Source: Rhodoferax sp.
GTDB taxonomy: Bacteria; Pseudomonadota; Gammaproteobacteria; Burkholderiales; Burkholderiaceae_C
Direction: 5' to 3'
NCBI GenBank assembly: GCA_029865845.1
Contig: JARXAM010000121.1
Location: forward strand, 19,442-83,441
DNA: 64,000 bases
A model generated the notes under the pieces. The model saw only the letters and a program-made list of their open reading frames with translations, searched no databases and was not told where the DNA came from. This document shows positions 55,012-63,868 of this stretch, one piece after another. The translations under genes and the position numbers were made by a program. Within the stretch, counting starts at the first letter, position 1; the number at the start of each line of letters is the position of its first letter.

Positions 55012-56196
55012 TCAATCACCAAACATTTTTTGCTTGAGTTCCCTGCGTTGCTGGGCTTCCAAAGAAAGCGTAGCAGTAGGCCGGGCCAACAAGCGACCGA
55101 CACCGATCGGTTCACCCGTTTCATCGCAATACCCATAGTCTTCTGCATCGATACGGGCGATGGATTGCTCTATTTTTTTGAGCAACTTGCGCTCGCGATC
55201 GCGGGTACGCAATTCCAGCGCGTGCTCTTCTTCAATGGTTGCGCGGTCCGCCGGGTCAGGCACCACCGAGGTGTCTTCGCGCAAATGCTCCGTAGTCTCG
55301 CCCGCACTGGTGAGAATTTCCCGCTTTAAGTTGGATAGTTTCAAACGGAAGAAAGCCAGTTGGACCGCATTCATGTATTCGGAATCGGGCATCGCCACCA
55401 GCTCGGCATCTGTCAATTCCGCAACGGGCTTGGTTTTCCAGTTATTCGCAAGTTTGGGATCTTTTTTCACAATAGCAGGTATCACAGGTGCAACGACGGG
55501 TGGAAGAATAGTATGGCTGTAACTTGCCTTTGCCGCAGTGGAGGCCACACTTTGCGCCATTGACGGAACAGTCAATGAGGCCAAACGGGACGACGGACGA
55601 CCCGACTTGGCAGCGACCGCAGCCACAGCGACTGCGGCGGGCTTTGCTTTCAAAGGCGCTGCGTCGGCACTCTTGGAGCTTACTGCCAACTTGGCCGGCG
55701 CTGGCACCGCCTCGGGCTTGATTTTACTGCTCGTGGACGCAGCCAAGCGATCGCTCACTTTGACGGCGGTGGAAACGGGCTCTGCCTTGGCGGAGACACT
55801 TCGCGATGTCTCGGGATTTTTGGTCACGGACTTCAGCGCCAACACAGGTTCTTTGCTATCCGAGGCAATCGCCTTGGAAGACGCAGCCTTCTTCAGAGAG
55901 GCTGCCGTTTTGGACACTGATTTTTCTACCGGGCTGGTGCCAGACTTGACAGCCGCACCCGCCTTGGCAACGGCCTTGACAGGCGTTGCTTTGCCCGGGG
56001 CGTCTTTTCCCTTACTCACCTTACCGGATTTCGCTGTCACTTCTGGTCTCCTGGCAGGGTGTTCCCGCACGTGGTCGCTGTTGGTTGTAGTCGCTGCACC
56101 GGCCTGAGGGACGCGCGCAGCGGGGGTTTCGTCGGCGCGCGAGTGTACAGGCTTCGCTGTTGGAAAACCCATTAGTTGCAAAAGCGAGACAAACAT
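55012..56196 (-). CDS. dksA: RNA polymerase-binding factor DksA with long basic N-terminal tail
   Basis: DksA enters the RNA polymerase secondary channel and, with ppGpp, adjusts transcription at rRNA and amino acid promoters. The core is residues 250-394 with the coiled coil and the tip motif DPADRA (D314, D317, A319), which match the key D71, D74 and A76 of E. coli. Of the four zinc cysteines only C357 remains; the others are T360, S378 and A381, so it cannot hold the classical zinc. Residues 50-250 are a Lys/Ala/Ser/Val-rich tail resembling an H1-like protein. Start ATG 56196 has a strong GGAGG, so the tail is expected to be translated. Confidence 0.9.
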   Translation of the reverse strand: MFVSLLQLMGFPTAKPVHSRADETPAARVPQAGAATTTNSDHVREHPARRPEVTAKSGKVSKGKDAPGKATPVKAVAKAGAAVKSGTSPVEKSVSKTAASLKKAASSKAIASDSKEPVLALKSVTKNPETSRSVSAKAEPVSTAVKVSDRLAASTSSKIKPEAVPAPAKLAVSSKSADAAPLKAKPAAVAVAAVAAKSGRPSSRLASLTVPSMAQSVASTAAKASYSHTILPPVVAPVIPAIVKKDPKLANNWKTKPVAELTDAELVAMPDSEYMNAVQLAFFRLKLSNLKREILTSAGETTEHLREDTSVVPDPADRATIEEEHALELRTRDRERKLLKKIEQSIARIDAEDYGYCDETGEPIGVGRLLARPTATLSLEAQQRRELKQKMFGD

Positions 56197-56279
56197 TGCG
56201 CACCTCCATTTTTCGTTACATTTGGCCCTCTTGTCTGCGCGTTATTCCGGCGGAAGTCGCACCAACAAGCGGTGCGAAA

Positions 56280-57338
56280 CTACACCAATGACTGCTCCAG
56301 GCCTTGCAGCAAGATGTCTTTGGGCAAATCGATGCCAATAAACACCATCTTGCTCATGCGAGTCTCTGCCTGCGCCCATGCCGGCCCCAAGTCGCTGCCC
56401 ATCAATTGGTGCACACCTTGGAAAATCACCTTGCGCTCGGTGCCCTTCATGAAAAGCACACCTTTGTAACGCAGCATGCGCGGGCCGTAGATATTGACGA
56501 TAGCGCCCAAAAAGTCTTCTAGTTTGGCAGGGTCAAACGGGCGGTTTGATTTAAAGACAAAACTCTTCACATCGTCGTCATGATGGTGGTGGTGTCCGTG
56601 GGTGGCATGGTCATGGGCGTGCGAAGGGTGATCGCAATGCTCACCATGCGCATGGTCATGGTCATGGTGGAGGTGGTCATCGTCCTTGAGGAAATCCGGA
56701 TCGATATCGAGCTTGGCATTCAGGTTGAAACCACGCAGGTCAAACACTTCTTTGATAGCCACATCACCGAAGTGCACCGCCTTTTGGGGCGCACGCGGGT
56801 TCATGTGTTTGATGCGATGCATCAGGGCATCCAACTCGTCGGTAGACACCAGATCGGACTTGCTGATGAAGATCTGGTCGGCAAAGCCGATCTGGCGGCG
56901 CGCCTCCTGACGGTCATTAAGCTGCTGCACTGCGTGCTTGGCATCTACCAGCGTCAAAATGGAGTCCAGCAAATAGGTCTCTGCAATTTCGTCATCCATG
57001 AAGAAGGTCTGGGCCACGGGACCGGGGTCGGCCACGCCGGTGGTCTCTATCACGACGCGCTCAAAGTCCAGCTCGCCCTTGCGCTTTTTCTCGGCCAAGT
57101 CCTTCAGCGTGGTGCGCAAGTCTTCGCGGATGGTGCAGCACACGCAGCCGTTGCTCATCTGGATGATCTGCTCGTTGGTGTCGCTGACCAGAATGTCGCT
57201 GTCGATGTTTTCTTCACCGAACTCATTTTCGATCACAGCGATCTTCTGGCCGTGCGCCTCAGCCAACACGCGCTTGAGCAATGTGGTCTTACCGGACCCC
57301 AAAAAGCCGGTCAGGATGGTGGCGGGAATCAAGCTCAT
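56280..57338 (-). CDS. CobW/COG0523 GTPase, likely metal chaperone
   Basis: The 352-aa GTPase has the P-loop GFLGSGKTTLLKRVL (14-19 in GSGKTT), the metal-binding GCVCCTIREDL (C65, C67, C68) that defines COG0523, and ISKSDLV. A His/Asp/Glu-rich stretch around residues 220-255 (HHDHDHAHGEHCDHPSHAHDHATHGHHHHHDDD) can bind zinc or another divalent metal. The C-terminal CobW domain follows. It is probably a zinc (or cobalt) allocation chaperone; the client protein is not evident. No Zur-type palindrome was seen upstream. Confidence 0.88.
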   Translation of the reverse strand: MSLIPATILTGFLGSGKTTLLKRVLAEAHGQKIAVIENEFGEENIDSDILVSDTNEQIIQMSNGCVCCTIREDLRTTLKDLAEKKRKGELDFERVVIETTGVADPGPVAQTFFMDDEIAETYLLDSILTLVDAKHAVQQLNDRQEARRQIGFADQIFISKSDLVSTDELDALMHRIKHMNPRAPQKAVHFGDVAIKEVFDLRGFNLNAKLDIDPDFLKDDDHLHHDHDHAHGEHCDHPSHAHDHATHGHHHHHDDDVKSFVFKSNRPFDPAKLEDFLGAIVNIYGPRMLRYKGVLFMKGTERKVIFQGVHQLMGSDLGPAWAQAETRMSKMVFIGIDLPKDILLQGLEQSLV

Positions 57339-57414
57339 CGTTCAACTTCCAAAAATGGTGCAGTGCAAAAGAATCAACTGGGGAGTGTAGTCAGCAATTC
57401 AAGATTTGTCGGAC

Positions 57415-58602
57415 TCAGGCGGCCCGACGCATCACCACCAGCCCCTTGAGGTACTCGCCCTCGGGGAAGGCGATGGTCATCGGATGGTCCGGGGCGCCAC
57501 CCATGCGCTCAGTGATAAAGCCGTCCACGCCCGCGTCTGACCCAGCTCCGGCGACGATTTTGTGAAACAAATCCGCACTGATTCCACCGGAGCAGCTATA
57601 GGTAAACAGCACACCCCCGGGCTCCAGCAACTTGAACGCCAGGCGGTTGATGTCTTTGTAAGCGCGTGCCGCACGCTCGGCATGCGCGACGGTGGGAGCG
57701 AACTTGGGCGGATCTAGGATGATGGCATCAAAGGTACGCCCTTCGGCGGCGAAGGCGCGCAGCGAGGCATTGACATCCGCATCCATATAGGCGGCGCGCG
57801 CCGCTTCAAAGCCATTCAAGGCGACGTTGGCCTTGGCTTTTTCAATCGCCGGACCGCTGGAGTCGATCGACGTGACATGTACCGCACCGCCCGACAGAGC
57901 GGCAACCGTGAACCCGCCCGTGTAGCAATAGCAGTTCAGCACGCGCTGGAAACCGAGGCGACGGGTGTATTGGGCAAACTTGTGGCGGCTATCGCGCTGG
58001 TCTAGGTAGAAGCCGGTTTTATGGCCCTCAGCGATGCTCAAGCCCAGCTTCCAGTCATGCTCGCGCAGCACCAAGTCCGTCGCCCCCTCGCCCCGCAGCC
58101 ATCCGGTGGCCTCGTGCAGGCCTTCGAGCGTGCGGCTGCTGGCATCGGAGCGCTCGTAGAGCTTGGAGAGGCCCGTGGCACTGAGCAGGGCATCCGCAAT
58201 GACGGGCTTCCACTTTTCCACACCTGCAGAGGTGAATTGCGCCACCAGCGTGTCGCCATAGCGATCCACGATCAAGCCGGGCAATCCATCGGACTCACCG
58301 TGAATCAGACGCACACCGTCGCTTTGCACATCGAAACGGGCGCGGGCGCGGATTGCTTGCGCGCAGGTTGCTGCGAAAAAGCCCGCATCGATGCGCTGCT
58401 GTTCATCAAAGCTCCAGACGCGTGCCCGGATTTTGGACTGGGGGCTGAACGCAGCCCACCCCAAAAATGCACCTTCGGACGACTCGACCCGCACCGTCTC
58501 GCCACTGTCACCGCCACCTTTGGCAATGGCTGACTCAAAGATCCAGGGGTGGTGGCGCAACAAGGAGCGCTCTTTACCGGCACGCAGTCGAATGGTTTTC
58601 AT
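57415..58602 (-). CDS. Class I SAM-dependent 23S rRNA methyltransferase, RlmI-like
   Basis: The 395-aa protein has an N-terminal PUA domain (GKERSLLRHHPWIFESAIAKGGGDSGETVRVESSEGAFLGWAAFSPQSKIRARVWS), an EEHD-like region, and a C-terminal Rossmann domain with VLNCYCYTGGFTVAALSGGAVHVTSIDSS and DAIILDPPKFAPTV. This is the RlmI/YccW layout, which makes 5-methylcytosine at position 1962 of 23S rRNA. The catalytic cysteine near the end lies in FTYSCSGGIS. Exact site specificity is inferred. Confidence 0.86.
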   Translation of the reverse strand: MKTIRLRAGKERSLLRHHPWIFESAIAKGGGDSGETVRVESSEGAFLGWAAFSPQSKIRARVWSFDEQQRIDAGFFAATCAQAIRARARFDVQSDGVRLIHGESDGLPGLIVDRYGDTLVAQFTSAGVEKWKPVIADALLSATGLSKLYERSDASSRTLEGLHEATGWLRGEGATDLVLREHDWKLGLSIAEGHKTGFYLDQRDSRHKFAQYTRRLGFQRVLNCYCYTGGFTVAALSGGAVHVTSIDSSGPAIEKAKANVALNGFEAARAAYMDADVNASLRAFAAEGRTFDAIILDPPKFAPTVAHAERAARAYKDINRLAFKLLEPGGVLFTYSCSGGISADLFHKIVAGAGSDAGVDGFITERMGGAPDHPMTIAFPEGEYLKGLVVMRRAA

Positions 58603-58663
58603 GGGAGTGATTGTCGCTTGGAGGCGCTGGCCGGACTTGCAGGATGCGCATCAACCCAAAAAC

Positions 58664-58694
58664 AAAAAAGGCCAGCAAACTGCTGACCTTTTTT
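58664..58694 (-). terminator. Intrinsic terminator after tRNA-Gly
   Basis: Minus strand AAAAAAGGTCAGCA pairs with TGCTGGCCTTTTTT (one G-U pair) around a 3-nt loop, followed by T-rich DNA. It lies 22 bp beyond the 3' end of the tRNA and 62 bp before the RlmI-like start, so the tRNA is a separate transcript. Confidence 0.85.
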
Positions 58695-58715
58695 GAATCC
58701 CGAAGGGGGTGAATT

Positions 58716-58791
58716 TGGAGCGGGAAAAGAGTCTCGAACTCTCGACCTCAACCTTGGCAAGGTTGCGCTCTACCAACTGAGCTATTCCCGC
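58716..58791 (-). tRNA. tRNA-Gly, anticodon GCC
   Basis: Minus-strand GCGGGAA pairs with TTCCCGC to form the 7-bp acceptor stem. The D arm TAGCTCAGTTGGTAGAGC, anticodon stem-loop CAACCTTGCCAAGGTTG with GCC in the middle, and TpsiC arm GAGAGTTCGAGACTC (T54-T55-C56 present) fold cleanly. The discriminator is U, and the CCA tail is encoded. The length is 76 nt. Confidence 0.96.
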
Positions 58792-58867
58792 GTTACAAGC
58801 CCATGATTATATACCGTGATTTTGCGCATTTTCAAAAAACCAAAACTTTTTGCGAAACGCTGGCCGA

Positions 58868-59815
58868 TCAGCCCGTTCCATCCAGGCCCGGCTTGAGCTT
58901 GGCACGCGGGTGGGCGGCGTCGTACGCTTTGGCCAGATGCTGAAAATCGAGTCGGGTATAGACCTGCGTCGTGGTGATATTCGCGTGGCCCAACAGCTCT
59001 TGCACGCCACGCAGGTCGCCACTGCTTTGCAGCACGTGGCTGGCAAAGGAGTGACGCAGCATATGGGGGTGCACCGGCACACTGACGCCAGCCAACTGGC
59101 TGCGACGCTTCAGTCGTTGCCACACACTTTGCGCGGTGAGTCGTGTGCCGTTGCGCCCGGTAAACAACGCAGAGGCGCTGGATGCCGTCCCGCGCAAATC
59201 CAGCCATCGCTGCAAGGCCTGCATGGCGACTGTACCCACCGGAACACTGCGACGCTTGGAGCCCTTGCCCAGCACATGGGCCTCAGCGGCTTGCATGTCC
59301 ACCCACCCCTTAGAAAATTTACTGGCCGCTACGTCCAAGCCCACCAACTCCCCCACGCGCAGGCCGCTGCCGTACAGCAACTCGACCATGGCGGCGTCAC
59401 GGGCTTCCAGCCAGGCGTTGTCATCACTCTCAAAATCTGCAAACTGCACCGCGTCATCCACCGCGAGCGCCTTGGGCAAGGGTTTGGGGGCTTTGGGGGA
59501 TCGCACATCTTGCACGGGATTGCTGGGCACCAGCCCCTCCCGGCCCATCCACGTATAAAAACCGCGCCAGCCTGACAAAATCAGCGCAATGCCCCGCCCG
59601 CTGCGTCCGCCACTGTGCATCTGGGCGACCCAGCGGCGAATATGGTGGTTTTTGACCTGGTCCAAGGCCACGTCGCTCTTGGAAGCAAGCAAACGCAATC
59701 GATCCAAATCCAAGGTGTAGAGCGCCACCGTGCGCGCAGCGAGCCGCTTTTCCACCCGCACGAACTGCAAGTAGCGTTCGATACAGGCCAGACCGCTCGC
59801 GTCCAAAGCCGCCAT
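58868..59815 (-). CDS. xerC: Tyrosine recombinase XerC
   Basis: XerC resolves chromosome dimers at dif together with XerD. The 315-aa protein has an N-terminal SAM-like core-binding domain and all catalytic residues: R153 (GLRVGEL), K184, H251 and R254 (HMLRHSFASH), H277 (GHANI) and Y286 (TTQVYTRLD). It lies downstream of the DUF484 and dapF genes, the conserved order of dapF-DUF484-xerC also seen in enterobacteria. Confidence 0.95.
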   Translation of the reverse strand: MAALDASGLACIERYLQFVRVEKRLAARTVALYTLDLDRLRLLASKSDVALDQVKNHHIRRWVAQMHSGGRSGRGIALILSGWRGFYTWMGREGLVPSNPVQDVRSPKAPKPLPKALAVDDAVQFADFESDDNAWLEARDAAMVELLYGSGLRVGELVGLDVAASKFSKGWVDMQAAEAHVLGKGSKRRSVPVGTVAMQALQRWLDLRGTASSASALFTGRNGTRLTAQSVWQRLKRRSQLAGVSVPVHPHMLRHSFASHVLQSSGDLRGVQELLGHANITTTQVYTRLDFQHLAKAYDAAHPRAKLKPGLDGTG

Positions 59816-59822
59816 CTACCGA

Positions 59823-60524
59823 TCAGCGCAGGCGAGACAAAGCCGCGCTTGCAATCTCTCCAATGTGGGCCAGTAAATCGGTGGCCATGCCGCTGTCAAA
59901 CCGCTGGGTATCACTGGAAGCCAGCACCAGCAACCCAAACACATGCGAGGCCTGCCCACCTGCGGCAGCACTGCGAAGCGGAATGAGCGCCAACGAGTTG
60001 GCGGCATCCGGCGTATCCAGCCAAGTCGCCGCTTCAAACCCGGTGTTCAGCCCGCAGAACGGCTCATTCAATGAACTAGCAAACAGCTTGGCGTCTTCGC
60101 TGACATTGCGTGCAACAGGCATGTCCACGTAGGCACTTGCCACGCCCCACAGGCGCAGGCCCACCTGGGGCACGGCAAACTGGTCGCGGATCAGGCTAAC
60201 CACTGCCTGCGGAAGGTCGGCAGGATTGGTCACCACAAACAAACTTCGCGCCCAACGCAGTATCTTGTTAGACAGCAGGGTGTTCTCGTTGCCATGGCGG
60301 ATCATTTCCATGATCCGCTGCTCCAGCAGTTTGATTTTTTCGCGCAACAGCTCTGCCTGGCGCTCCTGCAAACTGACTGCGCGTCGGCTGTGCGGGCTGG
60401 TGAAGTGCACCGAGGCCAGCAGATCGGCATGGCGCTGGAAGAAGTCGGGGTTATTCACCAAGTAATTGGCGATGTCGTCTTCGGTAATGGGGTTGCCCAA
60501 GGCGGGGTTCAGCGGAGGTGTCAT
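59823..60524 (-). CDS. DUF484 (GAF-like) family protein
   Basis: The 233-aa protein has an N-terminal helical segment ITEDDIANYLVNNPDFFQRHADLLASV, followed by SLQERQAELLREKIKLLEQRIMEMIRHGNENTLLSNKI, a coiled coil, and a C-terminal GAF-like domain. This is the DUF484 (YigA) pattern. Its function is unproven; the conserved location between dapF and xerC is the main clue. Start ATG 60524; the track begins 14 codons earlier. Overlap with xerC is avoided by a 7-bp gap. Confidence 0.86.
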   Translation of the reverse strand: MTPPLNPALGNPITEDDIANYLVNNPDFFQRHADLLASVHFTSPHSRRAVSLQERQAELLREKIKLLEQRIMEMIRHGNENTLLSNKILRWARSLFVVTNPADLPQAVVSLIRDQFAVPQVGLRLWGVASAYVDMPVARNVSEDAKLFASSLNEPFCGLNTGFEAATWLDTPDAANSLALIPLRSAAAGGQASHVFGLLVLASSDTQRFDSGMATDLLAHIGEIASAALSRLR

Positions 60525-60540
60525 GGTGTGAAAGGTCCGG

Positions 60541-61410
60541 TTATTCGGGTAAGTCGATTTCGCCATGGAACACGGTGGTCGCGGGGCCGGTCATGAACAC
60601 CGACTCGCCCATGCCAGCCCATGCAATGGTCTGCACGCCGCCACGGGTTTGCACATCCACCCGTGCGTCCACCAGGCCCAGACGGATACCGGCCACGACC
60701 GCCGCGCAAGCGCCCGTGCCGCAGGCCAGCGTTTCGCCCACGCCGCGCTCAAACACGCGCAAGCGCACTTGGCTGCGACTCACCACCTCCAAAAAGCCCA
60801 CGTTCACACCCTGGGTGAATCGCGGATTGGCTTGCACTTGCGGGCCCCAGTCGGCAACGGGGGCTGCGTCCACATCGGCGACCAGCATCACTGCGTGCGG
60901 ATTACCCATGGACACCGTGGCGACCCAAAGGGAATCTTCCTGACCAGCCTGGACGACGTGCAGCGGCCAACGCCCCCAGGTTCCCATAGGCTGAAGGCTC
61001 AACCCGGTGTCGTCAAACGGGATATCGGCGCAAGCGAAGACAGGTGCGCCCATGTCCACGGTCACACGGCCATCTGCGGTGAGCACGGGCTCGATCACGC
61101 CCTTCATGGTTTTGACACGGATGCGGTCTTTGTCCGTGAGCCCTTGGTCGCGCACAAAACGGGCAAAGCAGCGAGAACCATTGCCACACTGCTCCACCTC
61201 GTTGCCATCGGCGTTGTGGATGATGTACTCGAAGTCGATGCCCTCTGCGGGCGAGGGACGCACCGAGAGAATTTGGTCGGCACCCACGCCAAAGTGGCGA
61301 TCGCCCAGAAAGCGGTACTGGGCGGACGTCAGGCCAAGGCGGCCCTTGGTTTCGTCGAGCACCACAAAGTCGTTGCCCGCGCCCTGCATTTTGGTGAACT
61401 GGATTCGCAT
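60541..61410 (-). CDS. dapF: Diaminopimelate epimerase
   Basis: DapF converts LL- to meso-diaminopimelate, which supplies MurE and lysine synthesis. The 289-aa protein opens [23 protein letters not shown] and has the two catalytic cysteines in [13 protein letters not shown] and [15 protein letters not shown]. The start chosen is ATG 61410; the track's ORF runs 64 codons further upstream into the divergent hydrolase gene. Confidence 0.96.
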   Translation of the reverse strand: MRIQFTKMQGAGNDFVVLDETKGRLGLTSAQYRFLGDRHFGVGADQILSVRPSPAEGIDFEYIIHNADGNEVEQCGNGSRCFARFVRDQGLTDKDRIRVKTMKGVIEPVLTADGRVTVDMGAPVFACADIPFDDTGLSLQPMGTWGRWPLHVVQAGQEDSLWVATVSMGNPHAVMLVADVDAAPVADWGPQVQANPRFTQGVNVGFLEVVSRSQVRLRVFERGVGETLACGTGACAAVVAGIRLGLVDARVDVQTRGGVQTIAWAGMGESVFMTGPATTVFHGEIDLPE

Positions 61411-61447
61411 CCTTTCATTATCCCCGTTTGGTTGCACAATCCGCCGC

Positions 61448-62395
61448 ATGGCCAGACCCACCCATCTTCTGGCCGGTGACCTGTCACCGGCCGCCGCTTC
61501 TCGCACCGCCCCCTGGCAAACTGACAGACCCGTCCCCCTGATGCGCCATGTGTGGCGCCTCACGGCCCCCAACCCCGGCGTCATGACCGGCCCCGGCACC
61601 AACAGCTACCTCGTCGGCGAACCGGCCACGGGCTACACCGTCATCGACCCCGGCCCTGCCGACGCCGACCACCTACAACGCCTGTGGCAGGCCGCACAGT
61701 TTAAGGATGGTAGTGGCGGCAATGTTCTGCGCATTGTGTGCACCCACTCACACCCCGACCACTCCCCCGGTGCCGCACCCTTGCAGGCCCTATGTCAGGG
61801 CGGTCCACCGATTCTCGGCGTACCCTCTGCCCCCACGGCACGTGCAGCCAGCGCTTTTGTTCCAGACCGACCGCTGTTGCCAAACGAGCGTCTCACCCAC
61901 GTGCTGCCTCCAGCGCAGCCTGACAACGCCCTGCACCCCGCACATACCCTGCAAGTGATACACACCCCAGGCCACGCGGCCAACCATGTGTGCTTGCTAC
62001 TGGAAGAAGACGGCCTGCTATTCAGTGGCGACCATATCTTGAATGGAAGCACCACCGTCATCGATCCGCCCGATGGCAACATGCAGGACTACTTGGATTC
62101 GCTGGATGCCTTGGCGGCCGCGTGCAGGCAGTACGGGGTGCACTACATCTTGCCGGCACACGGCCACGTGATGGACGGTGCAAGTGACGCGATTGCCCAA
62201 CTCAAGGCCCACCGGCTAGCGCGCGAAGCCAAGATTGCACGCGTGATGCGCGCCCACCCCCAAGGTAGCCTCGACGACTGGCTGCCCCTGGCATATGACG
62301 ATGCAGACTCGCGCCTGTGGCCTGTGGCCAAACGCTCTCTTTTGGCCCATGTAGAACGCATTTACGCACTGGATAACAAACAAGGCCGGCCATGA
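61448..62395 (+). CDS. Metallo-beta-lactamase-fold hydrolase
   Basis: The protein (315 aa) has the HxHxDH signature in [13 protein letters not shown] and further metal ligands in [25 protein letters not shown], with a C-terminal helix of the beta-lactamase-like type 2 kind. It probably hydrolyses a thioester or phosphodiester; the substrate is unknown. The ORF track extends 147 codons upstream over dapF; ATG 61448 ([18 protein letters not shown]) leaves a 37-bp divergent gap to dapF. The stop overlaps the next gene by 4 bases. Confidence 0.82.
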   Translation: MARPTHLLAGDLSPAAASRTAPWQTDRPVPLMRHVWRLTAPNPGVMTGPGTNSYLVGEPATGYTVIDPGPADADHLQRLWQAAQFKDGSGGNVLRIVCTHSHPDHSPGAAPLQALCQGGPPILGVPSAPTARAASAFVPDRPLLPNERLTHVLPPAQPDNALHPAHTLQVIHTPGHAANHVCLLLEEDGLLFSGDHILNGSTTVIDPPDGNMQDYLDSLDALAAACRQYGVHYILPAHGHVMDGASDAIAQLKAHRLAREAKIARVMRAHPQGSLDDWLPLAYDDADSRLWPVAKRSLLAHVERIYALDNKQGRP

Positions 62396-63384
62396 CCCGC
62401 ACCACCCTCAAACTCAAACCCACCTCCAAAGAAGCTCCCAAAGCCGCTCCCAAAACAACAGCCGTGGCTGCAACACGCGCAACGTCCGCACCAACCCGCC
62501 CTGCTGGCACGCTCAAGCCCAAGCCCAAGCCTGCCCGCCCTACCAGCAGCCCCGTGTCACGTTCACGCGCGGCACCCAAGCCCTTGCCCGATACCGGTGA
62601 GCGCTTGTCGAAAAAAGTTATGCAGATCAAAGGCTGCTCCCGGAAAGAAGCCGAGCAATACATCGAAGGAGGCTGGGTCCAGGTCAATGGCGTGGTAATC
62701 GAAGAGCCCCAGCACCGGGTGGCGCGGGAAACCATCACCCTGGACCCCAACGCCAGCCTGATGGAACTGACCCCCGTGACCCTGCTGCTGAACAAACCAG
62801 CCGGGCACACCGATGGCCTGGAAGATCTGCCCCCGCCGCGTGCAGGCACCCCGTCTCGCCCGGGCGCGCGGGCGCGCAAGGCACCGCCCGCAAATGCCCG
62901 TGCGCTGCTCATCCCGGCCCACCACTGGGCGGACGACCCCACGGACACCCGCGTGCTCAAACGCCACTTCAACCACCTTGAAGCGGATGTAGAACTGGAA
63001 ACCGGTGCCACCGGGTTGGTGGTCTTCACCCAAGACTGGCGCACCACCCGCAAGCTCACCGAGGACATGGCCACGATGGAGCATGAATTTCTGGTCGAGG
63101 TGAAGGGAGAAGTGGGACCGGATTCGCTCAAGCCCATCGGCTACGCGCTCAAAGACGAGCGCTTGGATCTGCCGCAGGCGAAAGTCAGCGTGAACAGCAC
63201 CACCCCACAATCCAGCCGGTTGCGCTTTGCCATCAAAGGCTCACATCCGGGGCTGATTGCATTCTTGTGTGAAAAAGCCGGCCTGCAGATACTGGCCATG
63301 AAACGCATCCGGCTGGGCCGCGTCGCCCTGTCCGACCTACCGGTCGGACAGTGGCGCTACCTGGCGGGCTGGGAGAAGTTTTAG
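62392..63384 (+). CDS. Pseudouridine synthase-like protein with basic N-terminal tail
   Basis: The 330-aa protein has a Lys/Pro/Ala/Thr-rich tail (residues 1-65), an S4 RNA-binding domain (RLSKKVMQIKGCSRKEAEQYIEGGWVQVNGVVI, 71-103) and an RsuA/RluF-type catalytic domain (VTLLLNKPAGHTDGLEDL...). The usual catalytic motif GRLDxxTxGL reads VELETGATGL here, so E203 sits where the catalytic aspartate is expected, and the arginine is lost. It may therefore bind RNA without modifying it or use an unusual residue. The KRIRLGRVALSDLPVGQWRYL ending is typical. Confidence 0.82.
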   Translation: MTRTTLKLKPTSKEAPKAAPKTTAVAATRATSAPTRPAGTLKPKPKPARPTSSPVSRSRAAPKPLPDTGERLSKKVMQIKGCSRKEAEQYIEGGWVQVNGVVIEEPQHRVARETITLDPNASLMELTPVTLLLNKPAGHTDGLEDLPPPRAGTPSRPGARARKAPPANARALLIPAHHWADDPTDTRVLKRHFNHLEADVELETGATGLVVFTQDWRTTRKLTEDMATMEHEFLVEVKGEVGPDSLKPIGYALKDERLDLPQAKVSVNSTTPQSSRLRFAIKGSHPGLIAFLCEKAGLQILAMKRIRLGRVALSDLPVGQWRYLAGWEKF

Positions 63385-63389
63385 CCCGT

Positions 63390-63818
63390 CTAGCTTGCGA
63401 TATAGCTTTGCAATTGGCTGATCGTCTGTTCGTGGTCTTTGATGATGTCGTCCATCAGGTCACGGATAGACACCATGCCCAGCACCTTGGTGCCGTCCAC
63501 CACCGGCAAGTGACGGATTTTTTTGTGGCTCATGAGCGCCATGCACTCTTGGGTGCGCGTCTTGGGCCCCACCACCATGACCTGTGCGGTCATGATGTCC
63601 TTCACCTTGGTGTCTTTGGACGACAAGCCCGCAAGCGCGATTTTGCGGGTGTAGTCGCGCTCTGAGAAGATGCCCACCAGCTTGTCGCCATCCATCACCA
63701 TGAGCGCGCCGACGTTGCAGTCGGCCAGCATTTCCAGCGCTTGGTACACGCTGTCTTCCGGGCTCAGGCTCCAGACGGAGCCCCCATGTTTTTCCAACAG
63801 TTCCAGAATCGGTCGCAT
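63390..63818 (-). CDS. CBS-domain protein
   Basis: The 142-aa protein is two tandem CBS motifs: VWSLSPEDSVYQALEMLADCNVGALMVMDGDKLVGIFSERDYTRKI and VKDIMTAQVMVVGPKTRTQECMALMSHKKIRHLPVVDGTKVLGMVSIRDLMDD. Stand-alone CBS pairs bind adenine nucleotides and act as energy or redox sensors; the partner here is unknown. Start ATG 63818 (MRPILELLEKHGG) follows the family. It is convergent with the pseudouridine synthase gene, which ends 5 bp away. Confidence 0.88.
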   Translation of the reverse strand: MRPILELLEKHGGSVWSLSPEDSVYQALEMLADCNVGALMVMDGDKLVGIFSERDYTRKIALAGLSSKDTKVKDIMTAQVMVVGPKTRTQECMALMSHKKIRHLPVVDGTKVLGMVSIRDLMDDIIKDHEQTISQLQSYIAS

Positions 63819-63868
63819 CGAGCCTCCCCCCACAACACTGTGAAGACTCGACCATACAGCAAATAAAG

